A DNA stretch of 64,000 nucleotides from Pseudomonas guariconensis (GCF_015680235.1 NZ_JADLJL010000004.1:186001-250000); one strand, 5' to 3'; numbered from the stretch's first letter, positions 41,820-50,961 are shown. Numbers and translations are program-made. The notes: generated from the letters alone by a model not told the origin.

Positions 41820-41967
41820 TTATCCCGAATTCTCGGGGACGGCGCTGTGGATAACCTGGGGGCGCTCCTCTCCAGCCCAGGCAGTTCGCAGGCTCCGAAG
41901 CTTTGAGCAAAAAATGTCCAGATATCAGGGGCTTGTGCACAAAGCACGGGGACGAGGGTGTGGATAA
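41820..41967 (+). promoter_or_regulatory. Two perfect DnaA boxes in one orientation, plus a near match
   Basis: TGTGGATAACCT occurs at 41846 and again at 41959; its first nine bases are the complement of the DnaA box TTATCCACA. A weaker TTATCCCGA lies at 41820-41828, and a palindromic TTGTGCACAA at 41933-41942. No gene occupies the stretch. Function as a DnaA-binding locus is inference. Confidence 0.5.
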
Positions 41968-41979
41968 CCTTTGGAGATG

Positions 41980-42028
41980 TCTCTGCAGGCCGCGTGATAC
42001 AAAGCCTGCAGAGATTTGATCGTTTTTT
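41980..42028 (+). terminator. 11-bp hairpin with T-rich trailer before rarD stop
   Basis: TCTCTGCAGGC (41980-41990) pairs perfectly with GCCTGCAGAGA (42004-42014) around a 13-nt loop; TTTGATCGTTTTTT follows on the plus strand. It could end the transcript of the ACT gene or of an unrecognised RNA. The T-run starts several bases after the stem, so termination is uncertain. Confidence 0.45.
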
Positions 42029-42030
42029 GA

Positions 42031-42918
42031 TCAGCTTCGCTTGCGCAAGCTCAACCAGGCATCGACGCTGTAGATGGCCAGCCCCGCCCAGATGAACATG
42101 AACGCCAGCAAGGTGCTGGACGACAGCTGCTCACCGAACAGCAACACCGCCTGCAGCAACACCAGGGTGGGCGCCAGGTATTGCAGGAAGCCCAGTGTGG
42201 TGTAGGGCAGATGGCGGGCGGCAGCGTTGAAGCACACCAACGGCACCAGGGTGACCGGCCCTGCGGCCATCAGCCAGAGTGCTTCGCTGGTGGTGTAGAA
42301 GTCGGCCTGGGCGCTGGTCGCCATAGGGTTCAGCAACAGCCAACCGAGGGCCAGGGGCACCAGCATCCAGGTTTCCACCACCAGCCCTGGCAGCGCAGCC
42401 ACCGGCGCCTGCTTGCGAATCAGGCCATAGAAGCCGAACGACAGCGCCAGTACCAGCGAGACCCACGGCAGGCTGCCGACCTGCCATACCTGCTGGGCCA
42501 CGCCCACGGTCGCCAGCCCCACTGCCAGCCACTGCAGGCGGCGCAGGCGCTCGCCGAGCAGCAGCATGCCCAGCAGTACGTTGACCAGTGGGTTGATGTA
42601 GTAGCCCAGGCTCGCCTCGAGCATGCGTCCGTTGTTCACCGACCACACGTAGGTCAGCCAGTTGCCGGCGATCAACGCGCCGCTCAGGGCCAGGATAGCC
42701 AGGCGGCGCGGGTTGTCGCGCAGTTCGCGCCACCAGCCCGGGTGCTTCCAGACCAGCAGCAGGAGTGAGCCGAACAGCGCCGACCAGAGCACGCGGTGGA
42801 CAATGATCTCCACCGCCGGAACGCTCTGGATGGCCTTGAAGTATAAGGGGAACAAACCCCAGATGACGTAGGCGCTCAGGCCCAGGATGTACCCGCGACG
42901 CGGGTTTGCGGCGTGCAT
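42031..42918 (-). CDS. rarD: EamA-family transporter RarD
   Basis: The 295-aa inner-membrane protein has ten predicted helices and two EamA repeats. The N-terminal RGYILGLSAYVIWGLFPLYF and NWLTYVWSVNNGRMLEASLG with YYINPLVNVLLG are diagnostic of RarD. E. coli rarD is associated with chloramphenicol resistance, but the natural substrate is unknown. AAGGA lies upstream of the ATG. The gene is monocistronic with srkA upstream on the same strand (63-bp gap). Confidence 0.92.
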   Translation of the reverse strand: MHAANPRRGYILGLSAYVIWGLFPLYFKAIQSVPAVEIIVHRVLWSALFGSLLLLVWKHPGWWRELRDNPRRLAILALSGALIAGNWLTYVWSVNNGRMLEASLGYYINPLVNVLLGMLLLGERLRRLQWLAVGLATVGVAQQVWQVGSLPWVSLVLALSFGFYGLIRKQAPVAALPGLVVETWMLVPLALGWLLLNPMATSAQADFYTTSEALWLMAAGPVTLVPLVCFNAAARHLPYTTLGFLQYLAPTLVLLQAVLLFGEQLSSSTLLAFMFIWAGLAIYSVDAWLSLRKRS

Positions 42919-42981
42919 GCAAATTCCTTGCTTAGGTAACTAAATACAGCACGTCTATTGTAGACAGAGCGCCAGGCTCAT

Positions 42982-43956
42982 CTAAAACAATTTCAGCGGC
43001 TCTTCATCCAATGCAGCGATCTGCTCGCGCAATGCGAGGATCTGGTCGCCCCAATAACGTGGCTGGCCGAACCACGGGAAGCTCGGCGGGAAGGCCGGGT
43101 CGTCCCAGCGCCGGGCCAGCCACGCGCTGTAATGCAGCTGGCGCAGCGCGCGCAGGGGCTCGATCAGTGCCAGCTCGCGTGGGTCGAAGTCATGGAATTC
43201 GTTGTAGCCGTCGATCAGCTCGGCCAACTGGCCCATGCGTTCTTCGCGGCTGCCGGCAAGCATCATCCATAGGTCCTGCACCGCCGGGCCCATGCGGCAG
43301 TCGTCCAGGTCGACGACATGGAACGTCTCGTCGCGGTACATCAGGTTGCCGGGGTGACAATCGCCGTGTAGGCGGATCACCTGGTGCGGGGTGCGTGCAT
43401 AGAGGGCTTCGACCCGCTGGAGCATGTCGCGGGCGACGGATTCGAAGGCCGGCAGCAACTCGCGGGGGACGAAATTGCCGCTAAGCAGGGTTTCCAGCGA
43501 GGCGTGGCCGAAGTTATCCACCGCCAGTGCCTCGCGGTGTTCGAATGGCCGTGCCGCGCCTACCGCATGCAGGCGGCCGAGCAGTTGGCCGAGGCGGTAG
43601 AGTTGGTCGAGGTTGCCGGGTTCCGGCGCATGGCCGCCCCGCCGTGGGAACAGGGTGAAACGAAAGCCTTGGTGTTCGAACAGGCTGCGGCCGTCGTGCT
43701 GCAGCGGGGCGACGACCGGGACCTCGCACTCAGCAAGTTCGGCGCTGAAGCGGTGTTCCTCGAGGATGGCGTCGTCGCTCCAGCGGCCGGGGCGGTAGAA
43801 CTTGGCGATCAGCGGTTGCGATCCTTCGATGCCCACCTGGTAGACGCGGTTCTCGTAGCTGTTGAGCGCCAGCACCCGGGCGTCGCTGAGAAAGCCCAGG
43901 CTTTCCACAGCGTCCAGGACCAGGTCAGGAGTGAGAGTATCGAAGGGATGGGACAT
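42982..43956 (-). CDS. srkA: Stress-response Ser/Thr protein kinase SrkA (YihE/RdoA)
   Basis: The product is 324 aa from the ATG at 43956, with GGAG five bases upstream. It has the aminoglycoside-phosphotransferase/kinase fold: YENRVYQVGIEGSQPLIAKF with the ATP-site Lys, IRLHGDCHPGNLMYRDETFH with the catalytic Asp, and VVDLDDCRMGPAVQDLWMML with the metal-binding Asp. In E. coli, YihE counteracts stress-induced death and links to the Cpx envelope response. No dsbA partner is adjacent here, unlike E. coli. Protein substrates are unknown. Confidence 0.92.
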   Translation of the reverse strand: MSHPFDTLTPDLVLDAVESLGFLSDARVLALNSYENRVYQVGIEGSQPLIAKFYRPGRWSDDAILEEHRFSAELAECEVPVVAPLQHDGRSLFEHQGFRFTLFPRRGGHAPEPGNLDQLYRLGQLLGRLHAVGAARPFEHREALAVDNFGHASLETLLSGNFVPRELLPAFESVARDMLQRVEALYARTPHQVIRLHGDCHPGNLMYRDETFHVVDLDDCRMGPAVQDLWMMLAGSREERMGQLAELIDGYNEFHDFDPRELALIEPLRALRQLHYSAWLARRWDDPAFPPSFPWFGQPRYWGDQILALREQIAALDEEPLKLF

Positions 43957-44023
43957 GGAGGCTCCAGGCACGAGGGTGCGATGGGGGCCATGGTAACGCA
44001 GGTTTGGAACGGGCTGGGCGTAG

Positions 44024-44056
44024 GCATCTTTGCGGGTGAGCCCGCACCTACAGGGA
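44024..44056. repeat. Degenerate REP (CATCTTTGCGGGTGAGCCCG type)
   Basis: CATCTTTGCGGGTGAGCCCG then CACCTACAGGGA corresponds to the classic P. putida REP (complement of CTACAGG with a GCGGG/CCCGC core), with a few changes. Confidence 0.6.
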
Positions 44057-44079
44057 TCGCCGTTGGCGAGCCGCTTGGA

Positions 44080-44844
44080 TCACACCGGCACTCCTAGCAA
44101 TACATAGGAAGGATGGAACTGCGCCCGCACCCGGCTGCCTGGGGTTACCTTGGCCTGTTCCAGCCAACCTACCTCGGCGAACGCGCAGAGCGTCTGCCCA
44201 TTGCCCAGCACCAACCGCACCTCGCTGGGCCCGTTGTCGTCGGCCAGCACGTCCTCGACCGTGGCCTGTAGGCAGTTGCTGCCCTCGGTGGCCGGGTCGG
44301 TCTCACCGAGCACCTGCACCCAGCCGGCCTTGAGCAAGGCCACTACAGGCGTACCCAGCGCCAGCTCCAGCCGCTCGGTGCTGTCGCGGGTGATCAGCGC
44401 TTCGATTTCCAGGGCGCCGCCCAGGTCGAGGCTGACCCGATCATGCCGCCCTTCACGGCGCAGCCCGTTGACCTGGCCATGCAGTTGGTTGCGTGCGCTG
44501 GTACGCAGCATCAGGCGGCCGAGCAGGTCGAGATCGCTGCTTTCTTCCGCCGCCTCGAAGACCTGCGCTTGCAAGGCCTGCAACCGTTGGTACAGGCGCA
44601 ATACCCGTTCGCCCTCCGCGGACAACCGCGCCCCACCGCCACCCCGCCCCCCGGTGCTGCGCTCCACCAGAGGTCGGCTGGCCAGGTTGTTGAGCTCATC
44701 GATGGCATCCCAGGCAGCTTTATAGCTGATGCCGGCAGCCTTCGCGGCGCGTGTGATCGAGCCCTGTTCGGCAACGTGCTGCAGCAAAGCGATGCGCTGC
44801 GGGCGACGGGCGATGTGCTGGGTGAGCAGGGCGGGTAGGGACAT
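44080..44844 (-). CDS. modE: Molybdate-responsive regulator ModE
   Basis: The 254-aa protein has an N-terminal LysR-type winged helix (~15-115, SITRAAKAAGISYKAAWDAI and GGRGGGGARLSAEGERVL). Two C-terminal TOBE/Mop domains bind molybdate (~125-185 with SARNQLHGQVNGLRREGRHD; ~195-254). ModE represses molybdate transport and activates Mo-enzyme genes when molybdate is present. The modABC transporter is not in this window, so this copy is separated from its classical target. It is monocistronic. Confidence 0.93.
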   Translation of the reverse strand: MSLPALLTQHIARRPQRIALLQHVAEQGSITRAAKAAGISYKAAWDAIDELNNLASRPLVERSTGGRGGGGARLSAEGERVLRLYQRLQALQAQVFEAAEESSDLDLLGRLMLRTSARNQLHGQVNGLRREGRHDRVSLDLGGALEIEALITRDSTERLELALGTPVVALLKAGWVQVLGETDPATEGSNCLQATVEDVLADDNGPSEVRLVLGNGQTLCAFAEVGWLEQAKVTPGSRVRAQFHPSYVLLGVPV

Positions 44845-44967
44845 GGTGGTGTGTCGGTCGTGGTGTAGAGGCAGTGACGGTGCCGCTCGCTTGCGGGCAA
44901 GTCAAGGTTACGCAACCAAGCATGGTAGGTCTCCAGTGGGGATCCCCAACCTTAGGGCAGCGCTGCC

Positions 44968-45020
44968 CCCCCTGTACGAGCGGGCTTGTCCCGCGATCAA
45001 GGGGCGAAGCCCTTGCCATG
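44968..45020 (+). repeat. Single REP plus AAGGGGCGAAGCCCTT hairpin
   Basis: CCTGTACGAGCGGGCTTGTC then CCGCGATC, followed by the hairpin at 44999-45014. It is the third occurrence of the REP-hairpin module, here without the second REP arm. Confidence 0.75.
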
Positions 45021-45039
45021 CAGTTGCGGTTGGCGACAC

Positions 45040-45777
45040 TCAAACCTGCCCCGGCTTGGGCGTTCGCGCCAGGCAATACACATCGACCCGCCGTGCCCCG
45101 GCCTTGCGCAGCAATATCGCAATGGCCTGGGCGGTTGCACCGGTGGTCAGCACGTCATCGACAATCGCCAGGTGAAGCCCATCGAGCCGCGCCCCGGGCG
45201 CCAGGCCAAAGGCCATTCGCAAGTTACGCTTTCGCGCTCGGGCACCGAGGGTTTGCTGGGCCGGTGTATCGCGAGTGCGTTGCAGCACCGTTTCATTGCA
45301 CGGGATCGTCAGCTGCTTGGACAGCCACCGGGCAAGCATCTGCGCCTGGTTGAAGCCCCGCTGGCGCAGTCGACGCCCTGTCAGGGGCACGGGCAACAAC
45401 TGGTCAGGTTTTGCCATGCCCTCCCCATAGCGATGCAGCAGGGCCTGCCCCAGCAGCAAGGCCATTAGCCGGCCCAGCGGCCACTGGCTGCGATGCTTGA
45501 ACCGGCTGACCAAAGCATCGACCGGAAAGCCGAAGTGCCACGGCGCCACGACCTGCTCGAAGGCCGGCGATACGCGGCTGCATTGGGCGCAGGTCAAGCC
45601 GCTCATCGGCAGGGGCAGGGCGCAGCGGGTGCAATGCTCGTCCAGCCAGGGCAGGGCCTGTTCGCAGTGCATGCACAACGGGTAGGGCTGTGCGCTGGTT
45701 TCATCGCAGAGCAGACAGAGTTGATCAATATTCGTACACTTGTAAACCAGCTGTTTTAGGAGTGGTTGACAGTACAT
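45040..45777 (-). CDS. comF: ComF-family phosphoribosyltransferase-like protein
   Basis: The 245-aa protein has an N-terminal zinc-ribbon-like region with paired cysteines (CLLCDETSAQPYPLCMHCEQ and CTRCALPLP with CAQC) and a C-terminal PRTase domain with the PRPP loop IVDDVLTTGATAQAIA. Homologues (ComFC, GntX) take part in DNA uptake or in use of DNA as a carbon source. It is divergent from bioB. The first ~35 bases of its coding sequence overlap a BirA-type operator (45740-45772), so comF expression might be affected by biotin status. Confidence 0.9.
   Translation of the reverse strand: MYCQPLLKQLVYKCTNIDQLCLLCDETSAQPYPLCMHCEQALPWLDEHCTRCALPLPMSGLTCAQCSRVSPAFEQVVAPWHFGFPVDALVSRFKHRSQWPLGRLMALLLGQALLHRYGEGMAKPDQLLPVPLTGRRLRQRGFNQAQMLARWLSKQLTIPCNETVLQRTRDTPAQQTLGARARKRNLRMAFGLAPGARLDGLHLAIVDDVLTTGATAQAIAILLRKAGARRVDVYCLARTPKPGQV
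45740..45772 (+). promoter_or_regulatory. BirA-type biotin operator upstream of bioB
   Basis: TTGTAAACC (45740-45748), 15 nt, GGTTGACAG (45764-45772) matches the bacterial BirA consensus TTGTAAACC-N14/15-GGTTTACAA at 16 of 18 positions. TTGACA within the right half (45767-45772) could be the -35 of the bioB promoter; the -10 (near TATGCG, 45792) is weak. It lies inside the 5' end of comF and 94-127 bp upstream of bioB. Confidence 0.7.
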
Positions 45778-45866
45778 GGCCCTTCCCTGAGTATGCGGCG
45801 TATCCGTGATGCGCTAGCGGGCTTTCCTGTCCCGGCGCCAGTCAAAGCCTAAACAAGGAAACGCCG

Positions 45867-46925
45867 ATGAGCGCCAGCACAACTGCAACAACACGTCACG
45901 ACTGGACCCTCGCCGAGGTCAAGGCCCTGTTCCAGCAGCCCTTCAACGACCTGCTGTTCCAGGCGCAGACGGTGCATCGCGCGCATTTCGACCCCAACCG
46001 CGTGCAGGTTTCCACCTTGCTGTCGATCAAGACCGGCGCCTGCCCGGAAGATTGCAAATATTGTCCGCAGTCCGGCCACTACAACACCGGGCTGGAAAAG
46101 CAGAAGCTGATGGAAGTACAGAAGGTCCTGGAAGAAGCCGCCCGCGCCAAGGCCATCGGTTCCACTCGCTTCTGCATGGGCGCTGCCTGGAAGCACCCGT
46201 CGGCCAAGGACATGCCCTACGTGCTGGAGATGGTCAAAGGGGTCAAGGCCATGGGCCTGGAAACCTGCATGACCCTCGGCAAGCTGGACCAAGAGCAGAC
46301 CAAGGCCCTGGCAGAGGCCGGGTTGGACTACTACAACCACAACCTCGACACCTCGCCGGAGTTCTACGGCAGCATCATCACCACCCGCACCTATAGCGAG
46401 CGCCTGCAGACCCTGGCCTACGTGCGCGACGCCGGGATGAAGATCTGCTCCGGCGGTATCCTCGGCATGGGCGAGTCGCTCGATGACCGTGCAGGCCTGT
46501 TGATCCAGTTGGCCAACCTGCCGGAGCACCCAGAGTCGGTACCGATCAACATGTTGGTCAAGGTCGCCGGCACGCCGTTGGCCGACGAGGAAGATGTCGA
46601 CCCGTTCGACTTCATCCGCATGCTGGCGGTGGCACGTATCCTGATGCCCAAATCCCACGTGCGCCTCTCCGCCGGCCGCGAGCAGATGAACGAACAGATG
46701 CAGGCCCTGGCCTTCATGGCTGGTGCCAACTCGATCTTCTACGGCGAGAAACTGCTGACCACGGCCAACCCCCAGGCTGACAAGGACATGCAGCTGTTCG
46801 CCCGCCTTGGCATCCAGCCGGAGGCCCGTGAAGAGCACGCTGACGAAGTGCACCAGGCGGCCATCGAGCAGGCGCTGGTCGAGCAACGCAGCAGCGAGCT
46901 GTTCTACGATGCTGCCTCGGCCTGA
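45867..46925 (+). CDS. bioB: Biotin synthase
   Basis: The 352-aa radical-SAM enzyme inserts sulfur into dethiobiotin. The SAM cluster ligands are C59, C63 and C66 in [17 protein letters not shown], and further conserved blocks are [20 protein letters not shown] and [20 protein letters not shown] precedes the ATG. It is the first gene of bioBFHCD, with bioF 2 bp downstream. A BirA-type operator upstream indicates repression by biotinyl-AMP-bound BirA. Confidence 0.98.
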   Translation: MSASTTATTRHDWTLAEVKALFQQPFNDLLFQAQTVHRAHFDPNRVQVSTLLSIKTGACPEDCKYCPQSGHYNTGLEKQKLMEVQKVLEEAARAKAIGSTRFCMGAAWKHPSAKDMPYVLEMVKGVKAMGLETCMTLGKLDQEQTKALAEAGLDYYNHNLDTSPEFYGSIITTRTYSERLQTLAYVRDAGMKICSGGILGMGESLDDRAGLLIQLANLPEHPESVPINMLVKVAGTPLADEEDVDPFDFIRMLAVARILMPKSHVRLSAGREQMNEQMQALAFMAGANSIFYGEKLLTTANPQADKDMQLFARLGIQPEAREEHADEVHQAAIEQALVEQRSSELFYDAASA

Positions 46926-46927
46926 GC

Positions 46928-48100
46928 ATGGCCTTTGACCTGACGGCCCGCCTGGCCGAACGGCGCGCCGCGGACCTGTACCGGCAGCGGCCGCTACTGG
47001 AAACCCCACAGGGCCCGGAGGTGGTGGTCGACGGCCAGGCGCTGCTGGCCTTCTGCAGCAACGACTACCTGGGCCTGGCCAACCACCCCGAGGTGGTCGC
47101 CGCCTGGCGCGCTGGCGCCGAACGCTGGGGCGTTGGCGGCGGCGCTTCGCACCTGGTGATCGGCCACAGCACTGCGCACCATGCCGTGGAAGAAGCCCTG
47201 GCCGAGTTGACCGGGCGTCCGCGCGCGCTGCTGTTTTCCACAGGCTATATGGCCAACCTCGGCGCCATCACGGCGTTGGTCGGGCAGGGCGATACCGTGT
47301 TGCAAGACCGTCTCAACCATGCCTCGCTGCTCGATGGCGGTTTGCTCAGTGGTGCGCGCTTCAGTCGCTACCTGCACAACGACCCGGCCAGCCTGGCCAG
47401 CCGCCTGGCCAAGGCCACCGGCAATACGCTGGTGGTCACCGATGGCGTGTTCAGCATGGATGGTGACCTGGCCGACCTGCCGGCGTTGGCGCAAGCTGCG
47501 CGCACGCGCGATGCCTGGCTGATGGTCGATGACGCCCATGGCCTGGGTACGCTCGGAGCCAATGGTGGCGGTATCGTCGAGCACTTCGGCCTGGGCGTGG
47601 AAGACGTACCCGTATTGATCGGCACCCTTGGCAAGGCCTGCGGCACTGCAGGTGCCTTCGTCGCCGGTAGCGAAGAGCTGATCGAGGCGTTGGTACAGTT
47701 CGCCAGGCCCTACATCTATACCACCAGCCAGCCGCCAGCGCTGGCCTGCGCCACGCTCAAGAGCCTGGAGCTGTTGCGCCGCGAGCGCTGGCGCCGCGAA
47801 CACCTCGAGGCGCTGATCCGCCAGTTCCGTCGGGGCGCTGCGCAGATCGGCCTGGAACTGATGGACAGCCCGACCGCGATCCAACCGATCCTGATCGGCG
47901 ACAGCGCGCGCGCCCTGCAACTGTCACGCATGCTGCGCGAGCGGGGCCTGCTGGTCACGGCCATCCGCCCGCCAACCGTGCCTGCCGGCAGCGCGCGTTT
48001 GCGCGTAACCCTGAGTGCGGCGCACAGCGAGGCCCAGGTCCAGCTATTGTTGAATGCATTGGCCGAGTGTTACCCCTTGCTGGAGTCCGCCGATGCGTAA
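46928..48100 (+). CDS. bioF: 8-amino-7-oxononanoate synthase
   Basis: The 390-aa PLP enzyme condenses pimeloyl-ACP with L-alanine. The Schiff-base lysine is K236 in [11 protein letters not shown], and [13 protein letters not shown] and [11 protein letters not shown] are family blocks. It starts 2 bp after bioB and overlaps bioH by 8 bases, so the operon is tightly coupled. Confidence 0.98.
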   Translation: MAFDLTARLAERRAADLYRQRPLLETPQGPEVVVDGQALLAFCSNDYLGLANHPEVVAAWRAGAERWGVGGGASHLVIGHSTAHHAVEEALAELTGRPRALLFSTGYMANLGAITALVGQGDTVLQDRLNHASLLDGGLLSGARFSRYLHNDPASLASRLAKATGNTLVVTDGVFSMDGDLADLPALAQAARTRDAWLMVDDAHGLGTLGANGGGIVEHFGLGVEDVPVLIGTLGKACGTAGAFVAGSEELIEALVQFARPYIYTTSQPPALACATLKSLELLRRERWRREHLEALIRQFRRGAAQIGLELMDSPTAIQPILIGDSARALQLSRMLRERGLLVTAIRPPTVPAGSARLRVTLSAAHSEAQVQLLLNALAECYPLLESADA

Positions 48101-48824
48101 CCGATTGATCCTTCTGCCGGGCTGGGGCCTGGGAACTGCTTCGCTGGAACCACTGGCCGCGAGCCTGCGCGCACAGGACCCGCGCCTGCAGGTCGAACTC
48201 AGGCCATTGCCGGAGCTCGCCGACGGCGATGTCCAGGCCTGGCTCGAGCGCCTCGACCGCACGCTGCCCACCGACAGCTGGCTGGGCGGCTGGTCGTTCG
48301 GCGGCATGCTTGCCAGCGCACTGGCGCACAAGCGCGGCGACCATTGCTGTGGCCTGCTGACGTTGGCCAGCAACCCCAGTTTCGTGCAGCGTCCGGATTG
48401 GCCCCATGGCATGGCAGTGGACACCTTCGGCACCTTTCTCGACGGTTGTCGCAGCCACCCTCAGGTGACCCTCAAGCGCTTTCGCACCCTGTGCAGCGAA
48501 GGCGCACAAATGCCGCGTACCTTGTTGCGGCAACTGGGCGTCGGCGTGCCCGACACCGACCCGTTGTACCTGGCCACAGGCCTCGAAGTCCTGGCCAAGC
48601 TCGATACTCGCAATGCCCTGGAGCAATACGGTGGGCCTCAGCTGCATCTGTTCGCCGGCAGCGACGCGCTGGTACCGGCGCAAGCAGCCAAGGCCCTGAG
48701 CGAACTGCTGCCGGACGTGGAAGTCGGCCTGGTCGAAGACAGTTCCCACGCGTTCCTGCTGGAATACCCGCAGGAGCTGGCGGCGGGCATCAAGAGTTTC
48801 CTGCATGAGAGTGGCGATGACTGA
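48093..48824 (+). CDS. bioH: Pimeloyl-ACP methyl ester carboxylesterase
   Basis: The product is 243 aa, taking the ATG at 48093 ([12 protein letters not shown]), which overlaps bioF. It is an alpha/beta hydrolase: nucleophile S68 in [11 protein letters not shown], Asp in [10 protein letters not shown] and His in [13 protein letters not shown]. It frees pimeloyl-ACP from its methyl ester at the end of the BioC-BioH pathway. In E. coli bioH is unlinked; here it sits in the operon immediately before bioC, its pathway partner. Confidence 0.96.
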   Translation: MRNRLILLPGWGLGTASLEPLAASLRAQDPRLQVELRPLPELADGDVQAWLERLDRTLPTDSWLGGWSFGGMLASALAHKRGDHCCGLLTLASNPSFVQRPDWPHGMAVDTFGTFLDGCRSHPQVTLKRFRTLCSEGAQMPRTLLRQLGVGVPDTDPLYLATGLEVLAKLDTRNALEQYGGPQLHLFAGSDALVPAQAAKALSELLPDVEVGLVEDSSHAFLLEYPQELAAGIKSFLHESGDD

Positions 48825-49641
48825 CCTTTCCCGTCCGACCCTGCCCGGCACGTTGCCGGACAAGCGCCAGGTGGCGGCCTCGTTTTCCCGCGCCGCGGCC
48901 AGCTATGACAGCGTGGCGGCCCTGCAGCGTGCGGTGGGCATGGCCCTGTTCGAGCAGTTGCCGACAGGCCTGCAAGCTGAGCGCTGGCTTGACCTGGGCA
49001 GTGGCACAGGGCACTTCAGCCGGGCACTGGCCGAGCGATTCAAGGGGAGCGCCGGCGTAGCGGTGGACATCGCCGAAGGCATGCTGCGCCATGCCCGCGA
49101 ACACGGTGGCGCGCGCCACCATGTGGCCGGCGATGCCGAGCGGCTGCCGCTGCGCGATGACAGTGTCGACCTGGTGTTCTCCAGCCTGGCGGTGCAATGG
49201 TGCAGCCAGTTCGCCAGCGTGCTGGGTGAGGCATGGCGCGTGCTGCGGCCAGGCGGTGTGCTGGCTTTCAGCAGCCTGTGTGTCGGCACGCTCGAAGAGT
49301 TGCGCGCCAGTTGGCAGGCGGTGGATGGGCTGGTGCACGTCAACCGCTTCCGGCGCTTCGAAGACTACCAGCGGCTGTGCGGCGAGAGCAGGTTGCAGGT
49401 GCTTGGCCTGCAGCGGCGCCCCCATGTGCTGTATTACCCCGATGTGCGCAGCCTGACCCATGAGCTCAAAGCCCTCGGCGCGCACAACCTCAACCCAGGG
49501 CGGCCATCCGGGCTGACCGGGCGCGCGCGCATGCAAGGCTTGTTGCAGGCCTATGAAGGCTTCCGCCAGCCGCAGGGCCTGCCGGCCACCTACCAGGTGG
49601 TGTATGGCATCTTGCGCAAACCGCTCGCAGGCGAGGTGTGA
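48817..49641 (+). CDS. bioC: Malonyl-ACP O-methyltransferase
   Basis: The product is 274 aa from the ATG at 48817 (GAGAG upstream); an in-frame ATG four codons earlier is possible. It is a class I SAM methyltransferase: motif [19 protein letters not shown], motif [21 protein letters not shown]. It methylates malonyl-ACP to start pimelate synthesis by the fatty-acid enzymes. The start overlaps the bioH stop by 8 bases. Confidence 0.95.
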   Translation: MTDLSRPTLPGTLPDKRQVAASFSRAAASYDSVAALQRAVGMALFEQLPTGLQAERWLDLGSGTGHFSRALAERFKGSAGVAVDIAEGMLRHAREHGGARHHVAGDAERLPLRDDSVDLVFSSLAVQWCSQFASVLGEAWRVLRPGGVLAFSSLCVGTLEELRASWQAVDGLVHVNRFRRFEDYQRLCGESRLQVLGLQRRPHVLYYPDVRSLTHELKALGAHNLNPGRPSGLTGRARMQGLLQAYEGFRQPQGLPATYQVVYGILRKPLAGEV

Positions 49642-49642
49642 C

Positions 49643-50323
49643 ATGGGCCAGGCTTATTTCATCGCCGGTACCGACACCGACGTCGGCAAGACCACCATCG
49701 CCGCCGGGTTGCTACACGCGGCGCTGTCCCAGGGGCTGAGCACGCTGGGGGCCAAGCCGGTCGCCTCGGGTTGCACGATGACGGCCAAGGGGCTGCGCAA
49801 TGCCGATGCCCTGGCGCTGATCGACCAGAGCTCGGTGAAATTGCCCTACGAGCAGGTCAACCCGTTCGCCTTCGAGCCGGCCATCGCTCCCCATGTGGCG
49901 GCCCGAGAGGCGGGCGTGAGCCTGCAGGTCTCGACGTTGCTGGGCGCCATGCGCCATGTGCTGGACCAAGGCGCGGATTTCACCTTGGTGGAGGGCGCCG
50001 GTGGCTGGCGGGTGCCGTTGTCCGGCCATGCCAATCTGTCGGACCTGGCCATTGCCTTGAAGCTGCCGGTGATTCTGGTGGTGGGCGTACGCCTGGGTTG
50101 CATCAACCATGCCCTGCTCAGCGCCGAGGCGATCGCCCGCGATGGGCTGCAGCTGGCCGGTTGGGTGGCCAATATCGTCGACCCGCGGACCTCGCGCCTG
50201 GAGGAGAACCTCGCCAGCCTGGCCGAGCGCCTGCCGGCGCCCTGTCTGGGTAGGGTACCGCGGCTCAAGCAGGCCACGGCCGAGGCGGTGGCGGAGCACT
50301 TGCAGCTGGATTTGCTGGATTAG
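49643..50323 (+). CDS. bioD: Dethiobiotin synthetase
   Basis: The 226-aa ATP-dependent carboxylase closes the ureido ring. The P-loop is GTDTDVGKTTIAAG near residues 9-22, the substrate loop is KPVASGCTMTAKGLRN, and VEGAGGWRVPLS is the third family block. The ATG at 49643 comes 1 bp after the bioC stop. It is the last gene of the operon; bioA is not here, as is usual in Pseudomonas. Confidence 0.97.
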   Translation: MGQAYFIAGTDTDVGKTTIAAGLLHAALSQGLSTLGAKPVASGCTMTAKGLRNADALALIDQSSVKLPYEQVNPFAFEPAIAPHVAAREAGVSLQVSTLLGAMRHVLDQGADFTLVEGAGGWRVPLSGHANLSDLAIALKLPVILVVGVRLGCINHALLSAEAIARDGLQLAGWVANIVDPRTSRLEENLASLAERLPAPCLGRVPRLKQATAEAVAEHLQLDLLD

Positions 50324-50469
50324 GGCTACATTCTGCGATGGGCGTATGACGCGCCGATGGCCACAAGCTATTGAGTGGCATAAGGCCATTGGCGATTTAA
50401 ACGGGCCTTTTGCTGCAGTGGCTGCTTTAATGAAGCCTGCTCTTCATCCTGACTTTTTGGAGCCCTGGC

Positions 50470-50766
50470 ATGGAAATCACCGGTAGCACTGCCTATCACG
50501 CAGGTCTTGGCGCCATCCAGGCCGGGCAGCACCGTGTCGACCAGGCCGCCAGTCAAATCGCCAACGGCACCGTCGAGCGTGCCGCTACCAGCCAGTCCAG
50601 CGACTACCAGGCCGAGCGCCTGCGGGCAGTCGACCGCAGTCAGCAGATGGACCTGGCGACCAGCAATGTCGAGATGGCCCTAGGCAAGCATCAGGTCGAG
50701 CTGGGCGTGAAAGTCGCCAAAGCTTCGGACGAAATGCTCGGGCAGTTCATCGATACCTACGCCTGA
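50470..50766 (+). CDS. Small protein resembling fused ends of a flagellar rod/hook protein
   Basis: The 98-aa protein has GGAG upstream of the ATG. The N-terminal half (STAYHAGLGAIQAGQHRVDQ then AASQIANG) resembles the conserved N-terminus of flagellar rod/hook proteins. The C-terminal part (DLATSNVEMALGKHQVELGV then KVAKASDEMLGQFIDTY) resembles their C-terminal helix. The variable middle domain is absent. No flagellar genes are nearby. I do not assign a function; a helical, possibly secreted or coiled-coil protein is inferred. It is probably transcribed from its own promoter in 50324-50469. Confidence 0.75.
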   Translation: MEITGSTAYHAGLGAIQAGQHRVDQAASQIANGTVERAATSQSSDYQAERLRAVDRSQQMDLATSNVEMALGKHQVELGVKVAKASDEMLGQFIDTYA

Positions 50767-50814
50767 AATCTCTGCGGTAGGGTGAAGGCGTCCTTCATAA
50801 GAGCTTCGGTGTTC

Positions 50815-50852
50815 GTGAGATCGCGCGCCGCCCGCGCGGCGCTCGATCTCAC
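50815..50852. repeat. Long GC-rich palindrome
   Basis: GTGAGATCG (50815-50823) and CGATCTCAC (50844-50852) enclose GCGCCGC/GCGGCGC arms. Overall there are about 16 paired bases with one mismatch and a 4-nt loop. No T-run follows, so it may be a dispersed palindromic repeat rather than a terminator. Confidence 0.65.
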
Positions 50853-50961
50853 AGGCACCACCCATCCCAACCCCTACGACACCAATGGCGGTTATGCCAT
50901 GTTTCGCGGCAAAAATGACACCATAGTCCCTCCTTGACATTGGCCTGAGCTAAACGTAAGT

